From NCBI GenBank assembly GCA_015065295.1, contig SVQN01000018.1, forward strand, positions 1-41,383: a DNA stretch of 41,383 bases. The letters run 5' to 3'. Within the stretch, counting starts at the first letter, position 1. The number at the start of each line of letters is the position of its first letter. The notes below the pieces were generated by a model. It was not told where the DNA came from, did no database searches, and was given only the letters and a program-made list of their open reading frames with translations. Position numbers and translations under genes: made by a program. This stretch comes from Oscillospiraceae bacterium. Lineage in GTDB: Bacteria; Bacillota; Clostridia; Oscillospirales; CAG-272. Below, one piece after another: positions 31,548-40,269 of this stretch.

Positions 31548-31591
31548 GAAAGCATTTGTTGAATTTTGAATTTTTTTGAAAAATCACGAAA

Positions 31592-31730
31592 TTCAAGCGT
31601 TGCTTTAGTTATGGTGAGCGTGAAGATAAGAAATTTCATGTTATTGGTATTTATAAAACCTTTTATATCCAATTAAGCGGAGATTGAATTTCCTTATAAT
31701 GGATAATTTCGGACTAAAGCATTGCTTGAA
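31592..31730. repeat. Foldback repeat between the XRE-repeat gene and the envelope cluster
   Basis: Arms TTCAAGCGTTGCTTTAGT (31592-31609) and ACTAAAGCATTGCTTGAA (31713-31730) pair at 16 of 18; inner ATAAGAAATTTC (31626) and GAATTTCCTTAT (31686) share the same centre (sum 63322-63323). The 380-bp gap otherwise holds only promoters; a weak TTCACC/TATACT pair (31769-31774, 31793-31798) may drive the next operon. Confidence 0.7.
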
Positions 31731-31834
31731 TGTGTTTTTTGACGAACGATTTTGCATAAAAATCCCCATTCACCCCATCTCCCGAACCGGCATATACTGT
31801 ACCGAATCCCAAGGAAAGCGAGGATTTTTCACGA

Positions 31835-32335
31835 ATGAATCAGAATGGAAGCGGATTTCTCCGCGTTCGTGTGACCGAAGCGTCCGGAACGCTCCCCATC
31901 GAAGGAGCCGTGGTGCGGATCACGGACTATCCGGCGGAAGGCGAGAGTGACAGCGGACGGCTTCTTTATTCCCTCCGGAGCAATGCGGACGGTCTGACCC
32001 CCGTTGTGTCTCTTCCCGCGCCTCCCGCAGGCGACAGCCGTGTTCCCGGGGCGGCACAGCCGTACGCGGTCTACAATATTTCCGTCACCTATGACGGCTA
32101 TTATCCGGTGGAAGGCGTAGGCGTTCCGGTGTTCGACCGTGTGACCGCTGTGCAGCCGGTGAATCTTCTGCCGTATTCGGAGGAAGACCGGATCGCCGGT
32201 GCGGACAGCGGACGGGTAATGATCTACGAATTCCCCGATACCGAATCCCTTCAGCCGGGCGGCGTGACGCGCGGGGAGATCGGGAACAGCAACGGTACGG
32301 TCACGGGAGGGGTGCGGAACGGAGGTGACCGGTGA
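31835..32335 (+). CDS. Carboxypeptidase-regulatory-like domain protein of an envelope/spore cluster
   Basis: A 166-residue protein with an Ig-like carboxypeptidase-regulatory fold in its first 110 residues: RVRVTEASGTLPIEGAVVRI, LYSLRSNADGLTPVVSLPAP, YAVYNISVTYDGYYPVEGVG, followed by VFDRVTAVQPVNLLP, the usual order of such beta-sandwiches. A Gly/Thr-rich tail ends the protein. There is no signal peptide. AAAGCGAGG precedes the ATG. Its stop codon overlaps the GTG start of the next gene (GTGA at 32332-32335), so the two products are probably made together. The role is inferred from its partners, which bind peptidoglycan. Confidence 0.75.
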   Translation: MNQNGSGFLRVRVTEASGTLPIEGAVVRITDYPAEGESDSGRLLYSLRSNADGLTPVVSLPAPPAGDSRVPGAAQPYAVYNISVTYDGYYPVEGVGVPVFDRVTAVQPVNLLPYSEEDRIAGADSGRVMIYEFPDTESLQPGGVTRGEIGNSNGTVTGGVRNGGDR

Positions 32336-33732
32336 ACAATCCGATTCTCCGTCCGGTGATCCCGGAAAACGTGACCGTCCATCTCGGGCGGCCGGACAGT
32401 TCCGCGCGGAACGTGACTGTCCCGTTCACGGATTACATCAAAAACGTCGCGTCGAGCGAGATTTACCCCACATGGCCGGAATCTGCCATCCGTGCGAACA
32501 TACTCGCCCAGATCAGCTTTGTCCTGAATCGCATCTACACCGAATATTACCGCAGCCGCGGGTACGATTTTGACATCACCAACTCCACCTCCATCGACCA
32601 GAGCTTCGTCTACGGCCGCGACATTTTCACGAATATTTCGGAGATCGTGGACGAGATTTTCAATACCTACATCCGCCGTCGCGGATCGACGGAACCGCTG
32701 TTTGCCGCGTACTGCGACGGGGTGGAGGTGCAGTGCGGCGGACTGTCCCAGTGGGGAAGCGTGACACTGGCAAACAACGGTCTGACGCCGTACGAGATTC
32801 TGCAGTACTACTTCGGAGACGACATTGATCTGGTCGGGAACGTGCCGGTCGAGGGGGTGACGGAGAGCTACGAAGGAACGCCGCTCCGTCTCGGTTCGGT
32901 CGGCAATTCCGTCCGGCTGATCCAGATTCGCCTGAACCGGATTTCGCGGAATTTTCCCGGCATCCCGAAAATATCGAATCCGGACGGGTACTTCGATGCG
33001 GAAACACGGGATGCCGTGCGGGTCTTTCAGGAACAGTTTTCTCTCACGCCGGACGGTGTCGTCGGACCGGGGACGTGGTACGCCATCGCGCGCATTTATA
33101 ATGGAGTGAAGCGGATCACGGACGTGAATTCCGAGGGAATCCCGCCGGAAGACGTGACGCTGCTGTACGGGACGGAACTGCGCGAAGGTTCGGCAGGTGC
33201 GGGCGTGTCGGAATTGCAGTATTTTCTTGCACTGATTGCGGCATTCAACCCGTCCGTACGTCCGGTGGCGATCGACGGCGTGTTCGGCGCGAATACCCGG
33301 GCGGCGGTCGAGGATTTCCAGTACGATTACGGCCTTCCGGTGACCGGTGTGGTGCAGCTTCCCACATGGCGTGCGCTGTACACGACCTACCGGAATCTGC
33401 TGAATTCGCTTCCGGCGGGATATTTTTCGGTGGAAAACGCGCCGTATCCGGGAATTCCGCTGGTGGTCGGGGAGTCAAACGAAAGTGTACGGATTCTCCA
33501 GAACCGGCTGAACCGGATTTCGGACGTCTACACGGAGATTCCCAAGCTGACGGTGGACGGCGTATACGGAAGTGTGACGGAAACGGCGGTGCGGGTGTAT
33601 CAGCAGTTGTTCGGACTGACCCCGAGCGGCGCGGTCGGTGCGGAAACGTGGAATTCCATTGCGGATACCTACCGGACGCTCGTTCAGGGGGATGAAGGAA
33701 GTACCGCGCAGTTCGGCGGCGTGATTTCATGA
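32332..33732 (+). CDS. SpoIID-like protein with three peptidoglycan-binding domains
   Basis: A 466-residue protein without signal peptide. Residues 1-165 resemble the SpoIID/LytB N-terminal domain (ANILAQISFVLNRIYTEYY, YGRDIFTNISEIVDEIFN, EPLFAAYCDGVEVQ, GGLSQWGSVTLANNG, where QWGS is the conserved core). Three PG_binding_1 domains follow at about 178-255 (VRLIQIRLNRISRNFP ... GYFDAETRDAVRVFQEQF), 283-350 (DGVFGANTRAAVEDFQYDYG) and 385-455 (DGVYGSVTETAVRVYQQLFG). The start is GTG with GGAGG upstream and overlaps the previous stop codon. Likely role: binding and perhaps remodelling of cortex or cell-wall peptidoglycan in the mother cell or spore coat; enzymatic activity of the SpoIID part is uncertain. 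Confidence 0.85.
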   Translation: MNNPILRPVIPENVTVHLGRPDSSARNVTVPFTDYIKNVASSEIYPTWPESAIRANILAQISFVLNRIYTEYYRSRGYDFDITNSTSIDQSFVYGRDIFTNISEIVDEIFNTYIRRRGSTEPLFAAYCDGVEVQCGGLSQWGSVTLANNGLTPYEILQYYFGDDIDLVGNVPVEGVTESYEGTPLRLGSVGNSVRLIQIRLNRISRNFPGIPKISNPDGYFDAETRDAVRVFQEQFSLTPDGVVGPGTWYAIARIYNGVKRITDVNSEGIPPEDVTLLYGTELREGSAGAGVSELQYFLALIAAFNPSVRPVAIDGVFGANTRAAVEDFQYDYGLPVTGVVQLPTWRALYTTYRNLLNSLPAGYFSVENAPYPGIPLVVGESNESVRILQNRLNRISDVYTEIPKLTVDGVYGSVTETAVRVYQQLFGLTPSGAVGAETWNSIADTYRTLVQGDEGSTAQFGGVIS

Positions 33733-34262
33733 GGGGAGGAATGGCTTTGGTGAACATCGCGGACGATGCCGTCCGGACGGCGTATCTGCAGGAGATGCTG
33801 CGGTATCTCGGACAGGTGCTGTGCGAACCGCTGTGGCAGGTGGACGTGACGGGGACGTACAACCGTCCGACCGTACAGGCGGTACGGCGGTATCAGGAAA
33901 TGCGGCGGCTTCCGGTGACGGGGATTGTCGATCGGACGACATGGGAAATGCTGACGGCGGAGTATCTGCTTGAACGGGAACTGCGTGAACCGGTGATGAT
34001 CCGGGCGGTTCCGGACATTGCCTCGCACGCTACGCTGCCGGGACAGCGCGGGGATGAGGTGCTGCTTTTACAGATTCTGCTGAACGCTCTGCGGAACGAA
34101 TACGACTATCCGGCGGTTCCGCTGTCCGGCATTTACGGTGCACAGACATCGGAGGCGGTCGCGCAGTATCAGAAGTTCAACGGACTGGACGCGACAGGTA
34201 CTGCGGATCGCCGTACATGGCGGCGGCTGACGGAAGAATACAACGGACTGCGGGTGGGATGA
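33729..34262 (+). CDS. Protein with two peptidoglycan-binding domains
   Basis: A 177-residue protein made of two PG_binding_1 repeats: about 15-80 (YLQEMLRYLGQ ... GTYNRPTVQAVRRYQEMRRL ... GIVDRTTWEML) and about 100-170 (LLLQILLNALRNEYDYPAVP ... GIYGAQTSEAVAQYQKFNGL ... RTWRRLTEEY). No signal peptide and no catalytic domain. Its ATG overlaps the stop codon of the preceding gene (ATGA, 33729-33732). A GGGGAGGA lies after that ATG, so a TTG or GTG at 33747 or 33750 is an alternative start. It completes the three-gene overlapping cluster and is followed by a foldback repeat. Confidence 0.82.
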   Translation: MRGGMALVNIADDAVRTAYLQEMLRYLGQVLCEPLWQVDVTGTYNRPTVQAVRRYQEMRRLPVTGIVDRTTWEMLTAEYLLERELREPVMIRAVPDIASHATLPGQRGDEVLLLQILLNALRNEYDYPAVPLSGIYGAQTSEAVAQYQKFNGLDATGTADRRTWRRLTEEYNGLRVG

Positions 34263-34285
34263 GTTAACAGGAAACCGTCGTTGTT

Positions 34286-34432
34286 TTCGTAGGGACACGG
34301 CGTGCCGTGTCCGTCTGACAATTTGGATATTCTATAGTTTTTTGAAAGAAATGTCCGGAGCAGGCGTGGATTTTGAAGGAATTATGTTTGTCCAAACTGT
34401 TTGGCGGACACGGCACGCCGTGTCCCTACGAA
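34286..34432. repeat. Foldback repeat with perfect 28-bp arms
   Basis: TTCGTAGGGACACGGCGTGC plus CGTGTCCG at 34286-34313 is perfectly complementary to 34405-34432. Each arm contains its own palindrome GGACACGGCGTGCCGTGTCC. The centre (34314-34404) is AT-rich and weakly paired. Such GTAGGGACACGG elements are dispersed in many genomes. It lies between the envelope cluster and the ctsR operon. Confidence 0.9.
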
Positions 34433-34533
34433 ATAGCGATGGTCTTTTTTTAAATATAAAAAACTTCGATTTCGTGAGAAAAAACGAGCTTTTTGATACA
34501 TAATTTCGTCTAACCGGATTTCTCTGTATCTTT

Positions 34534-34611
34534 TTTGACTTTCTTTGACTTTGACCATTTCTGACTTTTGCGGTATACTATAGCCACAACGAAAGGTCAA
34601 AGATAGTCAAA
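34534..34611 (+). promoter_or_regulatory. ctsR operon promoter with two CtsR operators
   Basis: The promoter is TTGACC (34551-34556), 17 bp, TATACT (34574-34579). Downstream CtsR box: GGTCAAA-GAT-AGTCAAA (34595-34611), the canonical direct heptad repeat. Upstream on the other strand: AGTCAAA-GAA-AGTCAAA (34550-34534) with a further overlapping GGTCAAA (34556-34550) that covers the -35. Together they explain autorepression and heat induction of the four-gene operon. Confidence 0.93.
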
Positions 34612-34633
34612 ATCAAATAAACGGAGAACAGAG

Positions 34634-35089
34634 ATGATATTATCGGATCATATTGCAAGACTGATCGAAGAGATGCTCGAGGAGGGCGGCGGCAGTACGG
34701 AAGTGCGGCGGAACGACCTCGCAGCAAAAATCGGCTGTGTGCCGAGCCAGATCAATTATGTTATCACCTCGCGCTTCACGCCGGAACGCGGGTATGTGAC
34801 GGAATCCAGACGCGGCGGCGGCGGTTACATCCGGATCGTCCGCATCCAGATGACCAAAAACGAATACCTGATGCACTTTTTCCAGGCGATCGGTACGATG
34901 CTGGATGAAGCCGAAGCCAAGGCGTATCTGAAAAACCTGATCGAACATGGCGTCATGACCGAGAGGGAAGCGCGCGTGGCGATGCAGGCGATGTCGCAGT
35001 CGGCACTCGAAAAATGTCCGGCGGAAAAACGGGCGGCGGTCCGCGCGGATATCCTGCGCCACATCCTGATGCTGCTTATGATGGAATAA
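34634..35089 (+). CDS. ctsR: Heat-shock repressor CtsR
   Basis: Repressor of class III heat-shock genes in Firmicutes; binds the heptad repeats just upstream and is inactivated on heat shock with the help of McsA/McsB. The 151-residue product has the N-terminal winged HTH (LSDHIARLIEEMLEE, RRNDLAAKIGCVPSQINYVITSRF) and the glycine-rich wing and thermosensor ESRRGGGGYIRIVRI, then the helical C-terminal dimerisation domain. CGGAGAAC precedes the ATG. First gene of ctsR-mcsA-mcsB-clpC in the standard order. Confidence 0.97.
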   Translation: MILSDHIARLIEEMLEEGGGSTEVRRNDLAAKIGCVPSQINYVITSRFTPERGYVTESRRGGGGYIRIVRIQMTKNEYLMHFFQAIGTMLDEAEAKAYLKNLIEHGVMTEREARVAMQAMSQSALEKCPAEKRAAVRADILRHILMLLMME

Positions 35090-35133
35090 ACCAAATTTTT
35101 TAGAAACTGTATTGTATAACGGAGGAAAATCGT

Positions 35134-35709
35134 ATGCTTTGTGAGAGATGCAAGAAGAAGGAAGCGACCTTTTATTATCATGAAAACGTCAACGGGACGG
35201 AAAAAACCTATTCGCTCTGCCGTGACTGTGCGGACGAGCTGAAGAAATCCGGAGAACTGGGGAAATTCGGCGGTTTCGGAACGGAGTTTGCACCGTTCGA
35301 AAGCCTGTTTGCCCACGATCCGTTTGAAAATATCGACAGCCTGTTTTCAAAACAGGAGATTTTCGGAAGTCTGTTCGCTCCGGCGAAAACCCGCCAGCTT
35401 GCCGAACGCGGCAGTGCCAAGAAATGTCCCCTCTGCGGCATGACGCTGTCCGACTTTTCCAGAGAGGGCAAAGTGGGCTGTCCGACCTGCTACGAAACTT
35501 TCGCGGACGAGCTGGAACCCGCCATCGGCCGTATTCACGGCAGAACGGCGCATAACGGACGCGCACCGTCGAAATTCCGCGAAAAGACGGAACTCAAAAA
35601 CCGCATCCGTGCCCTTGAAGCGGAACAGAAGGAAGCAATCAAAACGGAAAATTACGAACGCGCGGCAGAGATCCGCGATGAACTGAAGAACCTGCGCGGT
35701 CAGGCGTAA
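35134..35709 (+). CDS. mcsA: McsA, zinc-finger activator of McsB
   Basis: Stimulates the arginine kinase McsB and modulates CtsR. The 191-residue product has the paired zinc-binding CxxC motifs CERC, CRDC, CPLC and CPTC, and a C-terminal UVR domain (RIRALEAEQKEAIKTENYER, then AAEIRDELKNL) that contacts McsB or ClpC. GGAGG lies 7 bases upstream of the ATG. The stop codon directly abuts an ATG of mcsB. Confidence 0.95.
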   Translation: MLCERCKKKEATFYYHENVNGTEKTYSLCRDCADELKKSGELGKFGGFGTEFAPFESLFAHDPFENIDSLFSKQEIFGSLFAPAKTRQLAERGSAKKCPLCGMTLSDFSREGKVGCPTCYETFADELEPAIGRIHGRTAHNGRAPSKFREKTELKNRIRALEAEQKEAIKTENYERAAEIRDELKNLRGQA

Positions 35710-35733
35710 ATGGGACAGAAAGGAGAAGCGAGT

Positions 35734-36753
35734 ATGTGGTATAAGAATAAGGGACAGGAAAACGACGTGGCGGTCAGCACCAGAATTCGTCTGGCACGGA
35801 ATCTGAACGGATACCCGTTTGAAGGACGCCTGAACGAAGAACAGGCAAAGGAAATTATCGAAAAAGTGTGGTCGGTGTTTGAAGGAAAATCCGGATGGAC
35901 GTTCGTGGATTTTTCCGCTCTTCCGGCAATCGAACGTGCATCCTACGCCGAACGTCATATCGTCAGCCCCGAATTTGCGAAAAAGCAGGGACCGTGCGCG
36001 CTGATCGTCAATGAGGAAGCGTCGGTATACATCATGGTTCTCGAAGAAGACCACCTCCGCATTCAGGCGATTTCCGCCGGATTTGACCTTTCCGGAACGA
36101 TGAAGGCGGTCACGGACGCGGAAAAATTACTCGACGAGGTACTGGACATCGCGTATTCCGAAAAGCTCGGTTATCTCACTCATTGCCCGACCAACCTCGG
36201 AACCGGAATGCGCGCGTCGGTCATGCTCCATCTTCCCGCATACATCGGCGCGGGCGGCATCCGGAATTTACAGGGACAGCTCGAAAAACTCGGACTGACC
36301 ATGCGCGGGATGACGGGCGAGGGAAGCTCTGCGTCCGGCGGTCTGTACCAGATTTCCAACCAGATCACCCTCGGCATCACGGAAGACGAAACCATCGCCA
36401 AACTCGAAGACGTGATCGGTCAGATCATCGCCAAGGAACGGGATTTGCGCGGACGCATTTCCAGAGACTCGCTCGACAACCTCTCTGACCGCGTGATGCG
36501 CGACATGGGCGTGATGATGTACGCGACCCGCATCGGTTCCGCCGAACTGATTTCCCTTTATTCGGACGTTCGTCTCGGCGCGGCACTGAACCTGTTGTCC
36601 CTTCCCATCGAAAAGCTGGACGAAATGCTGATGCGTTGTATGCCGAACACGATCTGTGCGGAACGGGAAGGCATGCTGACTCCGGCGGAACGCGACCGTG
36701 CGCGTGCGGCAATTGTCCGGGAAATCCTCGGCAAGGCGAATAACGCGGAATGA
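35734..36753 (+). CDS. mcsB: Protein-arginine kinase McsB
   Basis: Phosphorylates arginines on misfolded proteins, marking them for ClpCP, and on CtsR. The 339-residue product has the phosphagen-kinase fold: nucleotide-binding STRIRLARNLNGYPF near the N terminus, LTHCPTNLGTGMRASVMLHLP (the catalytic Cys region) and the RGMTGEGS loop. An in-frame ATG at 35710 abuts the mcsA stop, but AAAGGAG sits eight bases before the ATG at 35734 and MWYKNKGQENDVAVSTRIRL is the usual N terminus. Length matches the family. Confidence 0.95.
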   Translation: MWYKNKGQENDVAVSTRIRLARNLNGYPFEGRLNEEQAKEIIEKVWSVFEGKSGWTFVDFSALPAIERASYAERHIVSPEFAKKQGPCALIVNEEASVYIMVLEEDHLRIQAISAGFDLSGTMKAVTDAEKLLDEVLDIAYSEKLGYLTHCPTNLGTGMRASVMLHLPAYIGAGGIRNLQGQLEKLGLTMRGMTGEGSSASGGLYQISNQITLGITEDETIAKLEDVIGQIIAKERDLRGRISRDSLDNLSDRVMRDMGVMMYATRIGSAELISLYSDVRLGAALNLLSLPIEKLDEMLMRCMPNTICAEREGMLTPAERDRARAAIVREILGKANNAE

Positions 36754-36826
36754 AAACGTATAGAATAACAAGAGATATATAATAAAGGAAAGAAACGATC
36801 GAATATAAGGTAAGGAGGACATCCAC

Positions 36827-39322
36827 ATGAACATCGGATTTACCGGAAAGGCACAGAATGCGCTCAACCGAGCATTATATATCGCCTCCGAAATGGGGCA
36901 TACCTGCGTGGGAAGCGAACATCTTCTGCTCGGTCTGCTCTCCGAAAAGGACGGCATCGCCGAACGGGTGCTGAGCGAACGCAGCGTGACCTACGACAAA
37001 ACCAAACAGCTTCTCGCGGACAACGTCGGTGTCGGCAGCCCGAGCAAGCTGTCAGCGGCGGACATTACGCCGCGCACGAAAAAGATCATCGAACAGTCGG
37101 CGGGCATTGCCGTCAGCATGGGACATGGCTACATCGGGACGGAGCATCTGCTTCTTGCCCTGTGTGACGAAAGCGAGTGCTTTGCCGTCCGTCTGATCGC
37201 GGAACAGGGAGCGTCCGCCGCCGATCTCCGACGGGATGTCCTTGCAAGTCTCGGTCAGGAGTCGAATGACCGGGGTCACGGCAGTTCCTCGGGAGTATCC
37301 GGTTCCGGAAACGGCGCAAACGGCGGAAAAAAGTCGGACGAAGGTCTGCGCGATGCCCAGAATCTCACGCAGTTCGGACGAAACCTCTGCAAAATGGCGA
37401 AGGAAGGGAAGATCGACCCCATCATCGGCCGTGACAACGAAACGGCAAGGGTCATCCAGATTCTTTCCCGCCGCACGAAAAACAATCCCTGTCTGATCGG
37501 GGAACCCGGCGTCGGCAAAACCGCCGTAGTCGAAGGTCTGGCACAGCGCATCGTGGACGGAAGCGTACCGGATACCCTCCGGAATAAGGTGATCGTCACC
37601 CTCGATATTTCCGCCATGATCGCCGGTGCGAAGTACCGCGGCGAATTCGAAGAACGCATGAAAAACGTCATGGACGAAGTCCGCCGCAATCCGCAGATCA
37701 TCCTGTTCATCGACGAAATCCATACCATCATCGGTGCCGGCGGTGCGGAAGGTGCCGTCGATGCTGCCAACATCATCAAACCCGCGCTGGCACGAGGAGA
37801 AATGCAGGTCATCGGCGCAACGACCATTGACGAATACCGCAAGCACATCGAAAAGGACGCCGCGCTCGAACGCCGGTTCCAGTCCGTCATGGTCGGCGAA
37901 CCGTCACCGGAAGAAGCCGAACAGATTCTGCTCGGTCTGCGCGACAAGTACGAAGCACACCATAAACTCAAGATTTCCGACGACGCGATTGCTGCCGCCG
38001 TGAAGCTGTCCGTGCGCTACATCAGTGACCGCTGGCTGCCCGACAAGGCAATCGACCTCATCGACGAAGCGGCAAGCAAGAAGCGCATTGACTCGTTTAC
38101 GCCCACGCCGGACGTGCGTGAACTGGAGGAAGCCCTCAAGAAAACGACTGCCGAAAAGGAAGAAGCGATCCTCGGCGAAGATTACGAAGGTGCGGCACGT
38201 CTGCGCGACGAAGAAAAGAAGCTCACGGAGGAACTGGAAGCAAAGAAATCCGCATCTGTTCCCGGAAGTTCCGGCGACATGGTCGTGGATGCGTCCGATA
38301 TCGCGGACATTGTGACCTCATGGACGGGGATTCCCGTGAAAAAGCTGGCGGAAGAAGAGGGCGAACGCCTGATGAAGCTCGACGCGATCCTGCGCGAACG
38401 GGTCATCGGACAGGACGAAGCCGTGGACGCGGTTGCCCGTGCGATCCGCCGCGGACGGATGGGGCTCAAGGATCCGAAGCGTCCGACCGGCTCGTTCATC
38501 TTCCTCGGCCCGACCGGTGTAGGTAAGACCGAACTGTCGAAGGTTCTGGCGGACACAATGTTCGGCGACGAAAACGCCATGATCCGCGTGGATATGTCGG
38601 AATACATGGAAAAGCACAGCGTATCGAAGCTGATCGGCTCCCCTCCGGGCTATGTCGGCTACGATGAGGGCGGACAGCTCACGGAAAAAATCCGCCGCAG
38701 ACCGTATTCGGTTGTCCTGTTCGACGAAATCGAAAAGGCGCACCCGGATGTGTTCAACATCCTTCTCCAGATTCTCGAAGACGGCATCCTCACCGATGCA
38801 CAGGGACGACGGGTGGATTTCAAGAATACCGTCATCATCATGACCTCGAACGCCGGGGTTTCCGATCTGGCGAACGCGCCGCGCAAGCTCGGATTTGCCG
38901 TGGATGAAGAAGCGGCGAACCGTGACGAAAGGGAAGCAACGAAGGCCGCGCTCACGGAAGCCCTCAAGCGGACATTCAAGCCGGAATTCCTCAACCGCGT
39001 GGACGAAACGATCATTTTCAACAAGCTGACCGACGCGGATATCGAAAAGATCACGGATATCATGCTCGGCGAGGTGAAGAAGCGCATTGCCGCACTCGAC
39101 ATTTCGATCACGTTCGATCATGATGTAGTCGCATCGCTGGCGAAGGAAGGCTTTGATCCGGCATACGGCGCAAGACCGCTCCGCCGTGCGATTGTCCGGA
39201 GAGTGGAAGACAGCTTCTCGGAAGCGATGCTCGGCGGTACCGTCAAGGCGGGCGACACCGTGACGGCGGTACTGGAAGACGGCGTGATCCGTTATAAAGT
39301 GGGCGAACCGGCAGCCGTATAA
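36827..39322 (+). CDS. clpC: AAA+ unfoldase ClpC
   Basis: Hsp100 ATPase that unfolds substrates, including arginine-phosphorylated proteins, for the ClpP protease. The 831-residue product has two Clp N-terminal repeats (1-145), a Gly/Ser linker (about 148-166), AAA domain 1 with GEPGVGKT, a UVR-containing middle domain ([15 protein letters not shown]), AAA domain 2 with [12 protein letters not shown], and the C-terminal D2-small domain. It ends ...GEPAAV. AAGGAGGACATCCAC precedes the ATG. Last gene of the CtsR operon; the 73-bp gap after mcsB has a TATAAT but no clear -35. Confidence 0.97.
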   Translation: MNIGFTGKAQNALNRALYIASEMGHTCVGSEHLLLGLLSEKDGIAERVLSERSVTYDKTKQLLADNVGVGSPSKLSAADITPRTKKIIEQSAGIAVSMGHGYIGTEHLLLALCDESECFAVRLIAEQGASAADLRRDVLASLGQESNDRGHGSSSGVSGSGNGANGGKKSDEGLRDAQNLTQFGRNLCKMAKEGKIDPIIGRDNETARVIQILSRRTKNNPCLIGEPGVGKTAVVEGLAQRIVDGSVPDTLRNKVIVTLDISAMIAGAKYRGEFEERMKNVMDEVRRNPQIILFIDEIHTIIGAGGAEGAVDAANIIKPALARGEMQVIGATTIDEYRKHIEKDAALERRFQSVMVGEPSPEEAEQILLGLRDKYEAHHKLKISDDAIAAAVKLSVRYISDRWLPDKAIDLIDEAASKKRIDSFTPTPDVRELEEALKKTTAEKEEAILGEDYEGAARLRDEEKKLTEELEAKKSASVPGSSGDMVVDASDIADIVTSWTGIPVKKLAEEEGERLMKLDAILRERVIGQDEAVDAVARAIRRGRMGLKDPKRPTGSFIFLGPTGVGKTELSKVLADTMFGDENAMIRVDMSEYMEKHSVSKLIGSPPGYVGYDEGGQLTEKIRRRPYSVVLFDEIEKAHPDVFNILLQILEDGILTDAQGRRVDFKNTVIIMTSNAGVSDLANAPRKLGFAVDEEAANRDEREATKAALTEALKRTFKPEFLNRVDETIIFNKLTDADIEKITDIMLGEVKKRIAALDISITFDHDVVASLAKEGFDPAYGARPLRRAIVRRVEDSFSEAMLGGTVKAGDTVTAVLEDGVIRYKVGEPAAV

Positions 39323-39340
39323 GTCCGGAATTGACGATAG

Positions 39341-39378
39341 AAAAACCGTACTTCGGAGAAATCCGCGGTACGGTTTTT
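39341..39378. terminator. Bidirectional terminator between clpC and the XRE-membrane gene
   Basis: Perfect 11-bp stem AAAAACCGTAC (39341-39351) with GTACGGTTTTT (39368-39378), with A and T runs suited to both converging genes. Confidence 0.85.
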
Positions 39379-39385
39379 GTGATAT

Positions 39386-40024
39386 TTATTCATTCGGTTC
39401 TGTATAAGTATTCTCCTCCGGTTTCGGCGAACGGACGCGGCAGGAGAGCCATACGACGACCGTTGCGGGGAAGCCGATGCACATCAGGAGCCAGAGATTG
39501 TATGCCCGCGCGGCATAACAGATCAGGAAAAGGATGCTCCAGACGAGCAGGGAGACGAACCAGAAATACAGTTTCCGGTTTCCCCAGAGGCTGTTGAAGA
39601 CGATCAGGAGAACGGCGGTCACGGGGCAGGCGATGACGAAACTGAGCCCGAAGGAAATGCTGCACAGCCGGAGGATGATGTAGACGATGAAGGCCAGCAG
39701 CCACACGCCGGCGACGGAAACGAGGGTGACGGCGAAGTGGTTGGTAGTGTAAAGCTGCTGCGGCTGCTCGGATTCCGGGATTGTTTCTGCTTCCGGTTCA
39801 ACAGGAGGAATGTCATGTTCTTCGGTGAGCATATAATCGACGGTGACACCGAAGAGGTCGGCGATGGTCTTGAGACAGATCACGTCGGGGATGCCGTCGG
39901 CGCGTTCCCATTTGGATATGCTCTTGTCGGAATAGCCGATTTTTTCGGCGAGACCCGCCTGCGTCATTCCGGCATTTTTCCGGAGGGCGGTGATATTTTT
40001 AGCGATAATCTGTGGAAGTTCCAT
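39386..40024 (-). CDS. XRE regulator with C-terminal membrane domain
   Basis: A 212-residue protein: N-terminal Cro/CI-type HTH (IIAKNITALRKNAGMTQAGL, KIGYSDKSISKWERADGIPD, LFGVTVDYMLTEEHD), an acidic Pro/Glu linker (about 75-95), then four hydrophobic helices (HFAVTLVSVAGVWLLAFIVY, FGLSFVIACPVTAVLLIVF, LYFWFVSLLVWSILFLICYA, LWLLMCIGFPATVVVWLSC). Membrane-tethered XRE proteins of this kind are frequent in Clostridia; the signal is unknown. The start at 40024 is chosen by homology of HTH N termini; its nearest GGAG lies about 15 bases away, so the start is less sure. A palindrome cluster upstream (40092-40183) is the likely operator, shared with the divergent SGNH gene. Confidence 0.82.
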   Translation of the reverse strand: MELPQIIAKNITALRKNAGMTQAGLAEKIGYSDKSISKWERADGIPDVICLKTIADLFGVTVDYMLTEEHDIPPVEPEAETIPESEQPQQLYTTNHFAVTLVSVAGVWLLAFIVYIILRLCSISFGLSFVIACPVTAVLLIVFNSLWGNRKLYFWFVSLLVWSILFLICYAARAYNLWLLMCIGFPATVVVWLSCRVRSPKPEENTYTEPNE

Positions 40025-40091
40025 GGATGTCGTGATACAGCTCCTCTCTCCCGTTTTCGCTTCTTGAGGTGAAATCCACCCGAACATTCTC

Positions 40092-40183
40092 TCTACGGAC
40101 AGTAGAAACGGCAAAATCTACTCTCGAACGGGTAGATTCTACGCCGGATAGACTCTACGGAGGCCTGTAGAGGAGACGTAGAG
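40092..40183. promoter_or_regulatory. Cluster of TCTAC/GTAGA palindromes (candidate operators)
   Basis: Three inverted repeats: TCTAC-GGACA-GTAGA (40092-40106), AATCTAC-10-GTAGATT (40115-40138), CTCTAC-GGAGGCCT-GTAGAG (40153-40172), plus an extra half-site GTAGAG (40178-40183). They lie between the divergent XRE-membrane and SGNH genes. TATACT (40189-40194) and TATAAT (40227-40232) just downstream are possible -10 elements for the SGNH gene, without good -35 boxes, as expected for a regulated promoter. Confidence 0.65.
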
Positions 40184-40269
40184 GGGAGTATACTGTCCGG
40201 GGGTGGTATAAACGGAGGTTTGTCTGTATAATAATATCACAAAGACAAGAGAAACGAAAGGTGAAGAAA

